Source: Shewanella colwelliana ATCC 39565 | GTDB taxonomy: Bacteria; Pseudomonadota; Gammaproteobacteria; Enterobacterales; Shewanellaceae | Reading direction: 5' to 3' | DNA length: 64,000 bases | NCBI RefSeq assembly: GCF_000518705.1 | Contig: NZ_JAEC01000004.1 | Location: 156,285-220,284, forward strand | Shown here: in pieces, positions 1-10,400 of the stretch | Layout: every line of letters starts with the position of its first letter | Position numbering within the stretch: the first letter of the stretch is position 1 | Notes under the pieces: generated by a model | What the model was told of the DNA's origin: nothing | Database searches by the model: none | Seen by the model: only the letters and a program-made list of their open reading frames with translations | Position numbers and translations under genes: made by a program

Positions 1-1235
1 AGCGTGCTCAACTCATGGGCTATAAAACCCACGCCCATTTCGTCCTCGAAGAGCGTACAGCCAAAACACCAGAAAATGTTTATCAGCTGCTAAACAAAGT
101 ATGGCCAGCAGCACTGGGTCAAGCCAAGGCTGAAGTGGCAGATATGCAAGCGCTTATCGATTCTGAAGGTGGCGACTTTAAACTCGCAGCGTGGGATTGG
201 TGGTACTATTCAGATAAGATCCGTGTAGCTAAATATAGCTTTAACGAGCAGCAAACACGCCCTTACTTCTCATTAGAAAACACCCTTAAAGGCGTATTCT
301 ATACCGCTAATCGTCTGTACGGCATCACGGTAAAAGAGCGCACCGATCTACCTAAGTACAATGATGAAGTGCGTACCTGGGAAGTCTTTGATAAAGATGG
401 GTCATTGATGGCTATCTTTATGGGCGACTACTATGTGCGTGACAGTAAGCGCGGTGGCGCTTGGATGAATGCCTACCGTCAGCAATACAACATGAACGGT
501 GTAGACTCTACGCCTATCATCGTAAACGTACTAAACTACCCTCGTCCTGTGGGTGATGAGCCCTCTTTGTTAACCTTTGATGAAGCCAGCACCCTATTCC
601 ATGAATTCGGCCATGCACTGCACGGCATGCTATCTGATGTCGAATACCGCTCACAGGCGGGAACATCTGTACCGCGCGATTATGTGGAGTTCCCATCGCA
701 AGTGATGGAAAACTGGATGACTCAGCCGGAAGTGTTAGCGCAGTTTGCCAAACACTACAAAACAGGTGAAGTGATTCCACAAGCATTAGTGAAAAAGATC
801 CAAGCTGCCAGCAAGTTTAATCAAGGCTTTGCTACGGTTGAATATATGGCTGCGACTAAGCTGGACCTTGATTGGCACACATTGACTGACTTCACGCCAA
901 AAGATGCAGCACAGTTTGAAGCTGATTCTTTGAATAAGATGGGATTAATTGGTGAAATTGCACCGCGTTACCGCAGTACCTACTTCTCACACATCTTTGC
1001 TGGTGGGTACTCTGCCGGTTACTACAGCTACCTGTGGTCAGATATTTTGGGGGCTGACGCATTTGAAGCCTTTAAAGAGAATGGTATTTTCGATAAAGCA
1101 ACCGCAGATGCCTTTAGAAACAATATACTATCTCAAGGTGGCAGTGAAGATCCTATGCTACTTTACAAGCAATTCCGCGGTAAAGAAGCAGGCATCGAGC
1201 CGCTACTAAGAAGCCGAGGCCTTTTGTCTAAATAG
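1..1235 (+). CDS. dcp: Peptidyl-dipeptidase Dcp-like M3 metallopeptidase (3' part)
   Basis: The frame is open from the left edge (in-frame codons from base 3), so the gene begins upstream and about 410 C-terminal residues are seen of the roughly 700 usual for the family. The zinc motif HEFGH is encoded at 600-614, and the third ligand glutamate lies in the following DYVEFPSQ segment, as in M3 oligopeptidases. The C-terminal part, with its FAGGYSAGYYSYLW stretch and a conserved SQGGSEDP segment, resembles Dcp more than oligopeptidase A. Family members remove C-terminal dipeptides from short peptides, and E. coli Dcp recycles peptides. A strong terminator follows 18 bases after the stop. The Dcp assignment within M3 is by recall of the family. 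Confidence 0.9.
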   Translation, partial: RAQLMGYKTHAHFVLEERTAKTPENVYQLLNKVWPAALGQAKAEVADMQALIDSEGGDFKLAAWDWWYYSDKIRVAKYSFNEQQTRPYFSLENTLKGVFYTANRLYGITVKERTDLPKYNDEVRTWEVFDKDGSLMAIFMGDYYVRDSKRGGAWMNAYRQQYNMNGVDSTPIIVNVLNYPRPVGDEPSLLTFDEASTLFHEFGHALHGMLSDVEYRSQAGTSVPRDYVEFPSQVMENWMTQPEVLAQFAKHYKTGEVIPQALVKKIQAASKFNQGFATVEYMAATKLDLDWHTLTDFTPKDAAQFEADSLNKMGLIGEIAPRYRSTYFSHIFAGGYSAGYYSYLWSDILGADAFEAFKENGIFDKATADAFRNNILSQGGSEDPMLLYKQFRGKEAGIEPLLRSRGLLSK

Positions 1236-1252
1236 GCTCAGATTAGTCACTC

Positions 1253-1281
1253 AAAGCGCGCTTTATAGCGCGCTTTTTTTT
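1253..1281 (+). terminator. Rho-independent terminator after dcp
   Basis: A 10-bp perfect stem, AAAGCGCGCT with AGCGCGCTTT around a TTAT loop, runs into eight T residues. It closes the dcp transcript. Confidence 0.9.
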
Positions 1282-1416
1282 ATCCCTATTCCGCACAAAC
1301 TCTCGCTTACGCCCACTATTTGACCACACTAATGATATTGTCTAATTGTTAATCGATGTTACAAAATGATACATGCAAACTCTGGGGTTCGTCACAATTA
1401 TCAAACAATGAGACGC

Positions 1417-1422
1417 TATAAT
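1417..1422 (+). promoter_or_regulatory. Candidate -10 element for cpdB, with palindromes downstream
   Basis: A perfect TATAAT lies 100 bases before the cpdB start. No good -35 box sits at 17 bases. Between it and the gene are a 12-base palindrome AATAGCGCTATT (1453-1464) and a 7-bp stem-loop AAGAGGT/ACCTCTT (1473-1494). These could structure the 5' UTR or bind a regulator. The promoter is inferred from the -10 alone. Confidence 0.4.
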
Positions 1423-1521
1423 CGGCAACCGTTAATAGACAATTATACTCAAAATAGCGCTATTAGCAGTTTAAGAGGTCTTTAGTTACCTCTTGGGGTC
1501 TAAACAAAAAAGAGAATGGAT

Positions 1522-3585
1522 ATGTTAAATAAAAAAATTTTAGCAGTTGTTATCGCATCATCACTCGGCTTAGCGGCATGTGGATCAGACAATAATGACG
1601 ACAACACCACGGCAGTTCAGGTTGATCTACGCATTTTAGAAACCAGTGACCTGCACACTAATATCATGGATTACGATTACTACAAATCGAAATACGATCC
1701 AACCATTGGCTTAGCCAGAACCGCAAGCCTAATAAAACAAAAAGGCAGCGACGTCAGTAATTTCGTTCTTGTGGACAACGGCGACTTACTCCAAGGTAGC
1801 CCTATGGGTGACTATGTTGCCAATAATTTCAAACGTGACAACACCATAGGTGGTACTCACCCAGCCTACAAAGCCATGAATACCTTAGGCTACTCTGTGG
1901 GCAATATCGGCAACCATGAGTTCAACTATGGCTTAGATTTCCTAAGCGAAGCAATTGCTGGTGCAAATTTCCCTTATATTAACGCCAACGTATTGTGTGA
2001 AGCTGATTGTTGGGAAGGTAAAGAGAAAGGGGACAACCTATTTACACCTTATCTCATTGAAGAAAAAGTGGTTATCGACAGCAATGGCGACCAACAGATT
2101 GTTAAGATCGGCTACATCGGCTTTGTGCCACCGCAAATTTTACTGTGGGACAAGCAAAATCTTTCAGGCAAAGTCTCGGTTATGGGTATTGTCGAAGCGG
2201 CTGAAAAGTTTGTACCTATAATGAAAGAGGAAGGCGCTGATGTTATCGTCGCTATCCCTCATTCAGGGGTAGGTTCACCAACCAACCCAGTTGATGTTAA
2301 CGATGAAAACGCTACCTATGCACTGTCACTCGTTGATGGCATTGACGCCATCACTTTTGGCCATAGTCACTCAGTTTTCCCATCAGCAACCTTTGATGGT
2401 TTGGCTAATGCCGATCTCGAAAAAGGCACCATTAACGGCGTCGCAGCTGTAATGCCTGGCCGCTGGGGTGACAACCTAGGCGTGGTAGATATCAAACTTG
2501 AAATGAAAAATGGCAAGTGGATGGTTATCGACCGCTCCGCAAAAGCTGAACCTATCTATGACAAAAATGCCGAGCAACCTGAATTAGTTCAGGCCGATAA
2601 CGGCATTCGTGATGCTGTTGCTATGGATCACGCCAACACGCTCGCTTATGTCGACCAACCTATTGGTAAGGCATCGGCTGACATGTATAGCTTCCTCACT
2701 TTAGTGCAAGACGATCCAAGCGTGCAAATTGTCTCTAATGCCCAAATTGAAAAAGTGAAGCAAAATCTGACTGACGCACTAAAAGACATTCCAGTACTTA
2801 GCGCCTCTGCGCCGTTTAAAGCGGGCGGACGTCATAGCACGGCGGCTGACGCAGACAGTTACGTACAAGTGCCTGCTGGTGATTTAACTTATAAAAACGC
2901 CGCCGATCTTTATCTTTACCCAAACACTATGGTTGCCGTAAAAGTGACCGGTGCTCAGGTAAAAGATTGGCTAGAATGCAGTGCCAACCAATTTAATCAA
3001 ATTGCACCAAATAGCACAGAGCCACAATATCTGATTAACTGGGACACACATCGTACCTACAATTTCGATGTGATTGATGGCGTTACCTACAAAATTGATG
3101 TTACCCAGCCAACTAAGTTCGATGGCAACTGTAAAGTGGTTAATGCGGATGCAAACCGTATTGTCGGTTTAAGTTTCCAAGAGGAAGATGGCACCATCAT
3201 TACTGGTGAAGCGCTTGCGACCAAAGAGTTCATTATTGCATCAAATAACTACCGCGCATTTGGCGGTAAGTTTGCGGGCACAGGTTCTGATTATGTCGTC
3301 ATGGAATTGCCTGATAGCAACCGTGAAGCCCTGGCTGAGTACATCACTGTAGAAACTGAAGCTAATGGCGAAGTTAATCCCGCTGCCGATAACAACTGGG
3401 ACTTCGTGACGATTAACACCGCCACGAAACTTGATGTTCGTTTTGAAACTCAAGACAGTGAACTGGCAGATAAATTTATTGCTGAACAACAGTTACGTAA
3501 GCTCACTAAGCGTAGTGATCTTACCGATGAGTTTGGCTTTGCGATTTACAACATCGATCTCACTACTGAGCCTGCGGCAAAGTAA
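1522..3585 (+). CDS. cpdB: 2',3'-cyclic-nucleotide 2'-phosphodiesterase / 3'-nucleotidase, lipoprotein form
   Basis: The 687-residue protein has a lipoprotein signal (lysines, hydrophobic core, lipobox LAAC; Gly after the Cys suggests outer-membrane sorting). Next comes a calcineurin-like phosphoesterase domain with DLH near residue 43, DNGD, GNHE at 130-133, PHSG and GHSH at 280-283. The rest is a 5'-nucleotidase C-terminal domain. The sequence follows E. coli CpdB closely, for example in LVDNGDLLQGSP, GNHEFNYGLD and VPPQI. It should hydrolyse 2',3'-cNMPs and 3'-nucleotides outside the inner membrane for nucleoside and phosphate salvage. An ATG at 1516 is also in frame, but AAGAGA at 1510-1515 is correctly spaced only for 1522. 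E. coli CpdB is soluble and periplasmic, so the lipid anchor is a variation. Confidence 0.92.
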   Translation: MLNKKILAVVIASSLGLAACGSDNNDDNTTAVQVDLRILETSDLHTNIMDYDYYKSKYDPTIGLARTASLIKQKGSDVSNFVLVDNGDLLQGSPMGDYVANNFKRDNTIGGTHPAYKAMNTLGYSVGNIGNHEFNYGLDFLSEAIAGANFPYINANVLCEADCWEGKEKGDNLFTPYLIEEKVVIDSNGDQQIVKIGYIGFVPPQILLWDKQNLSGKVSVMGIVEAAEKFVPIMKEEGADVIVAIPHSGVGSPTNPVDVNDENATYALSLVDGIDAITFGHSHSVFPSATFDGLANADLEKGTINGVAAVMPGRWGDNLGVVDIKLEMKNGKWMVIDRSAKAEPIYDKNAEQPELVQADNGIRDAVAMDHANTLAYVDQPIGKASADMYSFLTLVQDDPSVQIVSNAQIEKVKQNLTDALKDIPVLSASAPFKAGGRHSTAADADSYVQVPAGDLTYKNAADLYLYPNTMVAVKVTGAQVKDWLECSANQFNQIAPNSTEPQYLINWDTHRTYNFDVIDGVTYKIDVTQPTKFDGNCKVVNADANRIVGLSFQEEDGTIITGEALATKEFIIASNNYRAFGGKFAGTGSDYVVMELPDSNREALAEYITVETEANGEVNPAADNNWDFVTINTATKLDVRFETQDSELADKFIAEQQLRKLTKRSDLTDEFGFAIYNIDLTTEPAAK

Positions 3586-3601
3586 CGCTGTAACACCTGT
3601 G

Positions 3602-3627
3602 AAAAGGCTCCTTTAGGAGCCTTTTTT
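3602..3627 (+). terminator. Rho-independent terminator after cpdB
   Basis: Stem AAAGGCTCC/GGAGCCTTT around TTTA, followed by a T run, lies 17 bases after the cpdB stop. Confidence 0.9.
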
Positions 3628-3713
3628 ATTATCCGCCATCACTTTTTATTGAGGCCTGTGGCGCATTAAGGTTAAATAAAGGACAAATAACAACAATAAG
3701 CACCAATTTACCT

Positions 3714-4322
3714 ATGAGTGACATTCAACAGCTTCCCTTTTCGCAATCATGCGAAAACAATAAACAGGCAATTTTACCTCAACTGCAATCCCTTTTTTCA
3801 ACCACTAAACGCGTATTAGAAGTTGGCAGCGGTACGGGCCAACATGCTGTGTACTTTGCCAAACACCTGCCCCAACTTATTTGGCTACCTAGCGATCAAG
3901 TGCAATATATTGAGCCGCTGTCGCTGCGCATTGAATTAGAAGGATCGAACAATATTGCACAACCAATAGCATTAGAAGTCACTCAACCCTGGTCATTGGA
4001 TCCCAACGCCGTTGACGCCATATTCAGCGCCAATACTTTGCATATCATGAGCGAAACAATGGTCGAAGCCTTTTTTGACGGCGTTAAGCAGCATCTTGAA
4101 CGCAACGGTCTCCTGTGTATTTACGGTCCGTTTAATTACAACAACCAATATACCAGTGACAGTAATCGCCAGTTCGACATCTGGTTAAAGCATAGAAATG
4201 TTAACAGTGGAATACGAGAGTTTGAGTGGGTCAGAGAACTCGCCCACTCAGCTAGCTTAAATTTACTGTCAGATATCGACATGCCCGCCAACAATCGGCT
4301 GCTTTCGTTTAAGAAAACATAG
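3714..4322 (+). CDS. DUF938 family SAM-dependent methyltransferase-like protein
   Basis: This 202-residue cytosolic protein has the class I methyltransferase glycine-rich loop LEVGSGTGQH near residues 35-46, an acidic segment at the end of strand 2 (LPSDQ), and the ANTLHIMS stretch typical of the DUF938 family. The substrate is unknown for the family. It stands alone, after the cpdB terminator and convergent with the acyl-CoA dehydrogenase 57 bases away. Length and sequence look complete. The ATG at 3714 lacks a strong Shine-Dalgarno sequence. Confidence 0.85.
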   Translation: MSDIQQLPFSQSCENNKQAILPQLQSLFSTTKRVLEVGSGTGQHAVYFAKHLPQLIWLPSDQVQYIEPLSLRIELEGSNNIAQPIALEVTQPWSLDPNAVDAIFSANTLHIMSETMVEAFFDGVKQHLERNGLLCIYGPFNYNNQYTSDSNRQFDIWLKHRNVNSGIREFEWVRELAHSASLNLLSDIDMPANNRLLSFKKT

Positions 4323-4379
4323 AGCCTCTAACAACATTGTCACCGCTCTGAAGGCTGAGGTGCCATTATTCTGCAAGCG

Positions 4380-6170
4380 TTAGAAATCGTCTTCACACAG
4401 CCCAATTAATTGCAAACTTGCACTTTCAACTTGCTTGCGCAAACTGCGTGTTTGCACCGCCCAGTAATTCATATAAAACTCTGCAGTAGTGAGTTTAGCG
4501 CGATAAAAGGTTTCATTCTCAACACCCTCTTCCAGTGCTTGCAAAGCCACTGCCGCCGTTCTAGCCCACATCCAAGCTAATGCAGTAATGCCAAAGATCT
4601 GCATATAGGGCATAGAAGCTGCACCGATAATATCAGGATTTGTCGCGGCCTGACCTGAGATAAAACCAGTGGCTTTTTCTAGATCAGTAGAAGCATCCAT
4701 CAGAGGTAACAAGTAGGGTTTCATTGCTTCATTGTTAATATGCTCAGCGATAAATGGTTTAACCATATCTGACCATAACGTCAACGCCTCACCACGGTCA
4801 GACAGCAGCTTACGGCCGACTAAATCTAATGCCTGTACCCCGTTGGTTCCCTCATAGATCATCGCTATACGGCTATCTCGAACAAACTGTTCCATGCCCC
4901 ATTCATGAATATAACCATGACCACCAAATACCTGTTGAGCATCTACACACGCATTAAATCCTCTATCGGTGATAAACCCTTTTACAATCGGGGTAAACAG
5001 GGCTGCCAATTTTGCAGCTTGTTTCTTCTGACCCGAGTCAAGGTGGCGATGGGACTCATCAAGCCATAAGACTTGCTGACCAACCAATGCCCGAGCCCCT
5101 TCATTAAAGGCTTTTTGTGCCATCAACATCCGACGTACATCACCATGCACAATGATGGGATCTGCAGGAGACGCAGGAGCTTTAACACCACTTAGCGCAC
5201 GGCCTTGAAGGCGGTCTTTTGCATAGGCCAATGCATTTTGATAGGCAATCTCTGATACACCAAGACCTTGAACGCCCACCCCAAGGCGGGCTTCATTCAT
5301 CATGGTGAACATCGCTCGCAGTCCTTGGTGCGGCTCTCCTACTAATTCACCCAGTGCGCCATCAAATACCATGACACATGTCGAGTTACCATGGATGCCC
5401 ATTTTGTGCTCTAACGCCGTAGCCTCAACCCCATTTCTACAACCTAGACTTGCATCATCATTAACCAAGTATTTAGGCACTGCAAAAAGCGATATGCCCT
5501 TCACCCCCTCTGGCGCATCAGGCAAACGCGCTAGCACTAGATGAACAATATTTTCGGTCAGATCATGGTCGCCAGATGAGATAAATATCTTTTCACCACT
5601 TACGGCGTAATTTCCCTCCCCAACGGGTACAGCTTTAGTGCGTAGCAGCGCAAGATCGGTTCCCGCATGAGACTCAGCCAGGTTCATAGTACCCGTCCAC
5701 TCGCCGGAGACCAGCTTCTCAAGATATTTCTGCTTGAGCGCATCGCTGCCGTGGGCATGAATCGCTGCATAGGCACCGTGGGTTAGCCCAGGATACATAG
5801 CAAACGCCATGTTGGTGGCAGTTTTCATCTCTGTGGCAAAAATCCCCACGACTTCAGGTAAGCCTTGGCCGCCATAGATAGGATCACTGGTTAACGTTGC
5901 CCAACCATTTTCAACATACTGCTGATAGGCGGCTTTGAAACCAGTAGGCGTTTTTACCTCTCCCTCAACAATTTTGCATCCCTCTACGTCACCACTACCA
6001 TTGAGCGGTAACATCACGTCAGTGGTAAATTCAGCGACACCTTGCAATATCGCATCGGCAAGTTCAGCATCAATCTCTTCAAATCCTTGAAGGTCGTCAC
6101 GCTGATAGATGTTAAGAAGTTCATTTAAGACAAATTGATAATCTCGTAGGGGAGCTTGATAGATAGGCAT
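4380..6170 (-). CDS. Acyl-CoA dehydrogenase with C-terminal extension domain (DmdC/FadE-like)
   Basis: The 596-residue flavoenzyme has N-terminal, middle and C-terminal acyl-CoA dehydrogenase domains plus the extra C-terminal domain seen in the group often annotated as 3-methylmercaptopropionyl-CoA dehydrogenase-like. Visible motifs are MNLAESHAGTDLA in the flavin/substrate region and IYEGTNGVQALDL around residue 438, which carries the probable catalytic base. It should oxidise acyl-CoA to enoyl-CoA in beta-oxidation; the chain length cannot be read. I start it at MPIYQ (6170), which has AAGGA 7 bases upstream. A longer frame reaches 6266 but would cover a FadR-like operator at 6233-6249. FadR control of a fatty-acid degradation step is the natural inference. 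Confidence 0.92.
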   Translation of the reverse strand: MPIYQAPLRDYQFVLNELLNIYQRDDLQGFEEIDAELADAILQGVAEFTTDVMLPLNGSGDVEGCKIVEGEVKTPTGFKAAYQQYVENGWATLTSDPIYGGQGLPEVVGIFATEMKTATNMAFAMYPGLTHGAYAAIHAHGSDALKQKYLEKLVSGEWTGTMNLAESHAGTDLALLRTKAVPVGEGNYAVSGEKIFISSGDHDLTENIVHLVLARLPDAPEGVKGISLFAVPKYLVNDDASLGCRNGVEATALEHKMGIHGNSTCVMVFDGALGELVGEPHQGLRAMFTMMNEARLGVGVQGLGVSEIAYQNALAYAKDRLQGRALSGVKAPASPADPIIVHGDVRRMLMAQKAFNEGARALVGQQVLWLDESHRHLDSGQKKQAAKLAALFTPIVKGFITDRGFNACVDAQQVFGGHGYIHEWGMEQFVRDSRIAMIYEGTNGVQALDLVGRKLLSDRGEALTLWSDMVKPFIAEHINNEAMKPYLLPLMDASTDLEKATGFISGQAATNPDIIGAASMPYMQIFGITALAWMWARTAAVALQALEEGVENETFYRAKLTTAEFYMNYWAVQTRSLRKQVESASLQLIGLCEDDF

Positions 6171-6232
6171 TCCATAATCCTTTTTATTATTTGAATAACT
6201 ATTTAACTGGGTAGAAATTAGGGTGAAACAAA

Positions 6233-6249
6233 AACTGCTCTGACCACTG
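6233..6249. promoter_or_regulatory. Candidate FadR operator upstream of the acyl-CoA dehydrogenase
   Basis: The 17-mer AACTGCTCTGACCACTG matches the palindromic FadR consensus AACTGGTCNGACCAGTT at 13 of 16 defined positions. It sits 63-79 bases upstream of the chosen start, a sensible promoter location. fadR itself is encoded at 25447-26202. Confidence 0.6.
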
Positions 6250-6415
6250 TAACCAAGTACGCACAAAAATGCAGCACAAAAGTACCTTGTTTTCCGCTAA
6301 GAACAGGGAAACCGCAAAATCAACCAAACCGATACTTATGCTTTTACACAAAAATCTGTAAAGTAGACAAAAATATTCCGGTCATTGGCCAGCATTCAGG
6401 AATGAGGATTAGCGC

Positions 6416-7264
6416 ATGGGTTCTGTCACCACCAAACAACATCCAAATGGTTTAGAGTATGTCGATATTGACACCTCGCTATGTAAAGCGAGAATATTTA
6501 TGCAAGGTGCGCAGATAGATCACTTCCAACCTGTGGGTAAACCGCCACTATTATGGGTATCGCCCGCCGATGATTATCAGCCAGGTAATGGTATTCGTGG
6601 CGGGATCCCAGTTTGTTGGCCTTGGTTTGGTATGAGTGAAACACCTGATTGGCCACAACATGGATTTGCTCGGACTCGCATCTGGTCACTCGACTCTGTA
6701 CAGATGAAAAATCAAGCTGTAGAGCTCAAGTTCAGTCTTACCATAAGTGAAGAGGACCAGCTCTATTGGCCTCACAATACAAAAGTCGAGTTAATCTTTA
6801 ACCTGACTGACACCTTAAAAGTAAGCCTAGTGAACACCAATCTCACTGACTACCCGGTGAGTCTTACCCAAGCTTTACACACCTATTTTCCAATTGAGGA
6901 TATTCATCAGCTCAAGGCAACGGGTTTTGCAGGATCAAAGTATATTGAATTTGGCGAAGGTCCGTTCTCACAAGATGGAGACGAAGTCGTCTTTAACAAA
7001 GAGACTGATCGCGTCTACACCCAATTAGGTGAAGTACAGCAACTTAATACCCCGCAGGGTATAATTAACGTGCACCGAGAAAACAGTCAATCAGCCGTAT
7101 TATGGAACCCTTGGATAGACAAATCTCAACGCTTATCACGTTTTAATAGCGACGACTACCTCACCATGGTGTGCCATGAAGCCGCTAATGTCCTAGAAGA
7201 TAAGGTCACGCTAGCACCAAGCAGCTCCCACACCTTAACAACCGTCATTAGCTGGGCCAAATAA
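6416..7264 (+). CDS. D-hexose-6-phosphate mutarotase (YeaD-like aldose epimerase)
   Basis: The 282-residue protein belongs to the galactose mutarotase-like superfamily, YeaD subgroup. Evidence is the IRGGIPVCWPWFG segment, the putative catalytic His82 in QHGFART, a second His at 155 in ALHTYFPI, and LWNPW near the C-terminus. Members interconvert alpha and beta anomers of glucose-6-phosphate and related sugars in the cytosol. It is transcribed alone, divergent from the acyl-CoA dehydrogenase, and closed by a terminator. The start ATG at 6416 follows AGGAATGAGGATTAGCGC, so a ribosome site is present. Confidence 0.9.
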   Translation: MGSVTTKQHPNGLEYVDIDTSLCKARIFMQGAQIDHFQPVGKPPLLWVSPADDYQPGNGIRGGIPVCWPWFGMSETPDWPQHGFARTRIWSLDSVQMKNQAVELKFSLTISEEDQLYWPHNTKVELIFNLTDTLKVSLVNTNLTDYPVSLTQALHTYFPIEDIHQLKATGFAGSKYIEFGEGPFSQDGDEVVFNKETDRVYTQLGEVQQLNTPQGIINVHRENSQSAVLWNPWIDKSQRLSRFNSDDYLTMVCHEAANVLEDKVTLAPSSSHTLTTVISWAK

Positions 7265-7294
7265 TCCAAAAAATGGGCGCACTGAACGCAACTG

Positions 7295-7321
7295 AAGGCC
7301 TCATGACGAGGCCTTTTCTTT
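7295..7321 (+). terminator. Terminator after the mutarotase gene
   Basis: Stem AAGGCCTC/GAGGCCTT around ATGAC, followed by TTCTTT, lies 30 bases after the stop. Confidence 0.85.
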
Positions 7322-7460
7322 CAATATTTACTTCGTCGATGCGCCGTCTAGCATCACCACAACACTGATCGTCCCTTCAGGACTAAAGCCATTAGTTCTC
7401 ACCTGGATTGAATGATAGAATTCACGCTACAGGATGGAACTTCTCAAGAGATAGGGATAG

Positions 7461-10400
7461 ATGCGGCAGGGCTTTTCTAACGTGACTCAACGCTTAATGT
7501 TAATAACAGTGCTATTTTTTATCACTGTTGGCATCGCGAGCAGCCTTCTGATTGTCAATATGAGCTATCTGACCCAAGCAGTTGCTAATCGTTATCTTAT
7601 GCCTCAAGGCAGCCAAGTCACTGCCATCACGCTCTCTTTATCGTCCCTAAGTCATTTGCGCATTGACACGCTGTCCCTCGACGTTAACGACAGCCAAATT
7701 CATATTGACGGCCTGCAGTTAACACTGGCGAAAAAACCATCTTGGCTAGATATGGGTCTAAAAGATATCGAAACCATTGCACTAGGTAATATCTCAGTTG
7801 CATTAAACCCGACACTGTTAAACCCGCAATCGGCACAAGATTCAAGCAGTGGGCCGACCCTGTCGTTAGATCTCAACCATCTACCACAAATCGCTATCGG
7901 CCCAACCCATTTTGAGGTCAAAGAAATCAACACTATGGATTTCAGCCTGGATATGGACTACCTAAATTTGGACGACCAAGGGAGGGTGACCAGCGCACTC
8001 AGTCACCAAGGACAGCTTTTATTGGCGTTTGAGGTTAGTCTCAATCCCAATCAATGGGCGTTAAACAGCACGCTATCTCTTGAGAGACTGCAAGGGCTGC
8101 TCAATCAAATCGCTCAACTCCCCACTGTTAACCCTGTAGGTCCGCTGGGACCACTGATCGCACTAAAGGAAACGGTTGAACGTCACCACCTGGCATTAAC
8201 TGGCGATCTTGCCACGTCTGCCACATTAGATATCTCCACCGCTCAATTAACCTCTACCCACCAGCTGTCAAACCTCTCTATGTCAGTGGACAAGATTGCT
8301 GGCACGTCACTGCAAACGCCACTAGACTTGCAACCTCAATCAGCACATCCCCAAGCCGAAGGCCCCATCAGCTTTACACTTAATGGGCCCATCACTGACC
8401 TAACCTTGGCGCTACAACCTCTGTCGCTGCAACTAGCGCTATCTGAAGAGCAGTACCAAGGCTTGCTCAGACCATTAGATGAAACTGGCCTGCATGGCCT
8501 ATTTCAACGCATAAAAGATGCTCAACAAGCGACAGAATTTACGGGGTCTTCATCGCTTAATATTCACCTAGCACTACAATCGCCGCTTCTCTATCGAATG
8601 GCTAACGCCCAGTTGACGCTCGGCAGCGCCATTGCCGAGGTCACATTAGCTGATTTTTCGCTAAGTGCTGAGCTAACCGATAGCCGCTATGTCCATACGC
8701 ACAATAGCCGTCATGCAAATAGCCAGTGGTCATTAAACCTCAAACAGGGAGCACCGCTATGTCTGTCCGCGCTTGATAGCGGTCAATTCAATACCCAGCC
8801 GACCTGCAATAATCAAGATGACGCCTTTAATCTGGCGCAGCTCAAACTTGCCACTCATGGGGAATTGATATTCACTGGAGGTCTTAACAACCTAGGTCAA
8901 CCCACATCGGCAATGTACGCGCTAACCATAGCGCCAGGCAGCGAACTTAAACTCCAGTCACCCGCTTACCAGCGGCCGAACATCGCGGTGACCGCTCAAC
9001 AAATCTCCCTGCAGCTTATGCAAGCAACTCGACTGACCGTAACTGAATCACTAACCGCAGAGGTCGGTGAACTGCTTGTAATCCTTGAAGGTAATCAATT
9101 TGAGTTTGGTCGGCCCATATCGCCACTAGGCAGTGATAATCGTCATGGAGGATCTTCCAGTCAATCCGATTTTCAATCAATACTCACTAGCCAACTGAGT
9201 ACTATGCAGTTTGCTGGCGCATCGCTTACCATGGGTCTACAGGGCGTTGAGCAACTGTCGATACTGCCTATGACGATGACGACCAAATCACCGCATTTAC
9301 TCAGCCGGAATGCACTGACACCAAAAGATGATAGCCTACGCAGCGATACAGTGACTTTTCAAAGCACAAATGAATTCAGATTTGCTAACCGTTATAGAGA
9401 CCAACAACCGCCACAGTTTAGCTTCCCAGAAATGCGTGTTGTGGCCAGTAATACCTCAATCTATCGGCACACAACCAATAGCGAAAATCAGCCGAGAGAA
9501 ACGGAACTGCAGCTAGATAGCGCATCGGTGCATAGCCAAGGCTTTTCACTCAACTCGATAAAAGATGACTCTGACGCCCAGCAAGCTAAACATGTCATCA
9601 CAGCGTTGCTCCATCAACCGGGGCAAACCTCGCTAACCTATCAGCTCGATAATGTTACCGCCACCGAGCACTATAAAAAGCGCAATAAACAGAAAAATCG
9701 CAAGACTCTGAGTTTAACCGGTGCAACCTTGTCACAAGAATTGAGTTGGCGACCAGCCAATGAGCAATTTAGGCTTAGTACCACTGAACAGTGGCAGGCC
9801 GACACCCTTCAATTCAATAGCGCTCACCAATTAACTTTTTCCAGCAAGGAAACGGTGGCGCTGTTGGATGGTCAACTCTCATTCAATAGCGATATTAACC
9901 AACTACTTACCCAGTCTAACATTTGGTTTGCAACCCAATTACCAGCCGACTTAATTGGCGATATGAGCATCACCAGCGACTATCAACTGAGATGGCAGCA
10001 AAGCGGCCTCGCACTTGCTATGAAGATGACGCCCAAGGTTGAGATAAGCCAGGGGTCAATCAATAATTTTCCATTAGAACAAGCAAGTTTTAGTGGAGAT
10101 TGCAGCCTTTCTAGTCGCGATTTACTCGGCAATATTACGCGGCTTGGCTGTGATGCACTGCAGCTGAAGGTTGCCGCGTTTAATCCAGGGGTCCTATTAA
10201 CCGATCTAGAAGCCACTACACAGATCTCACTGGAGGGTTCAGCGTTCAAGGCAAATAAAGGTGCATTAGCACAGAGCAATTATGCCGTGACACCACAAAT
10301 TGATTACTCCCCGATTTCCCCGCTAAGAAAAGCGCAGATCGATATTAAAGCGCACGCCAACACATTAGGCGGCAGCGTACTCCTGCCTAAGTTCAATCTC

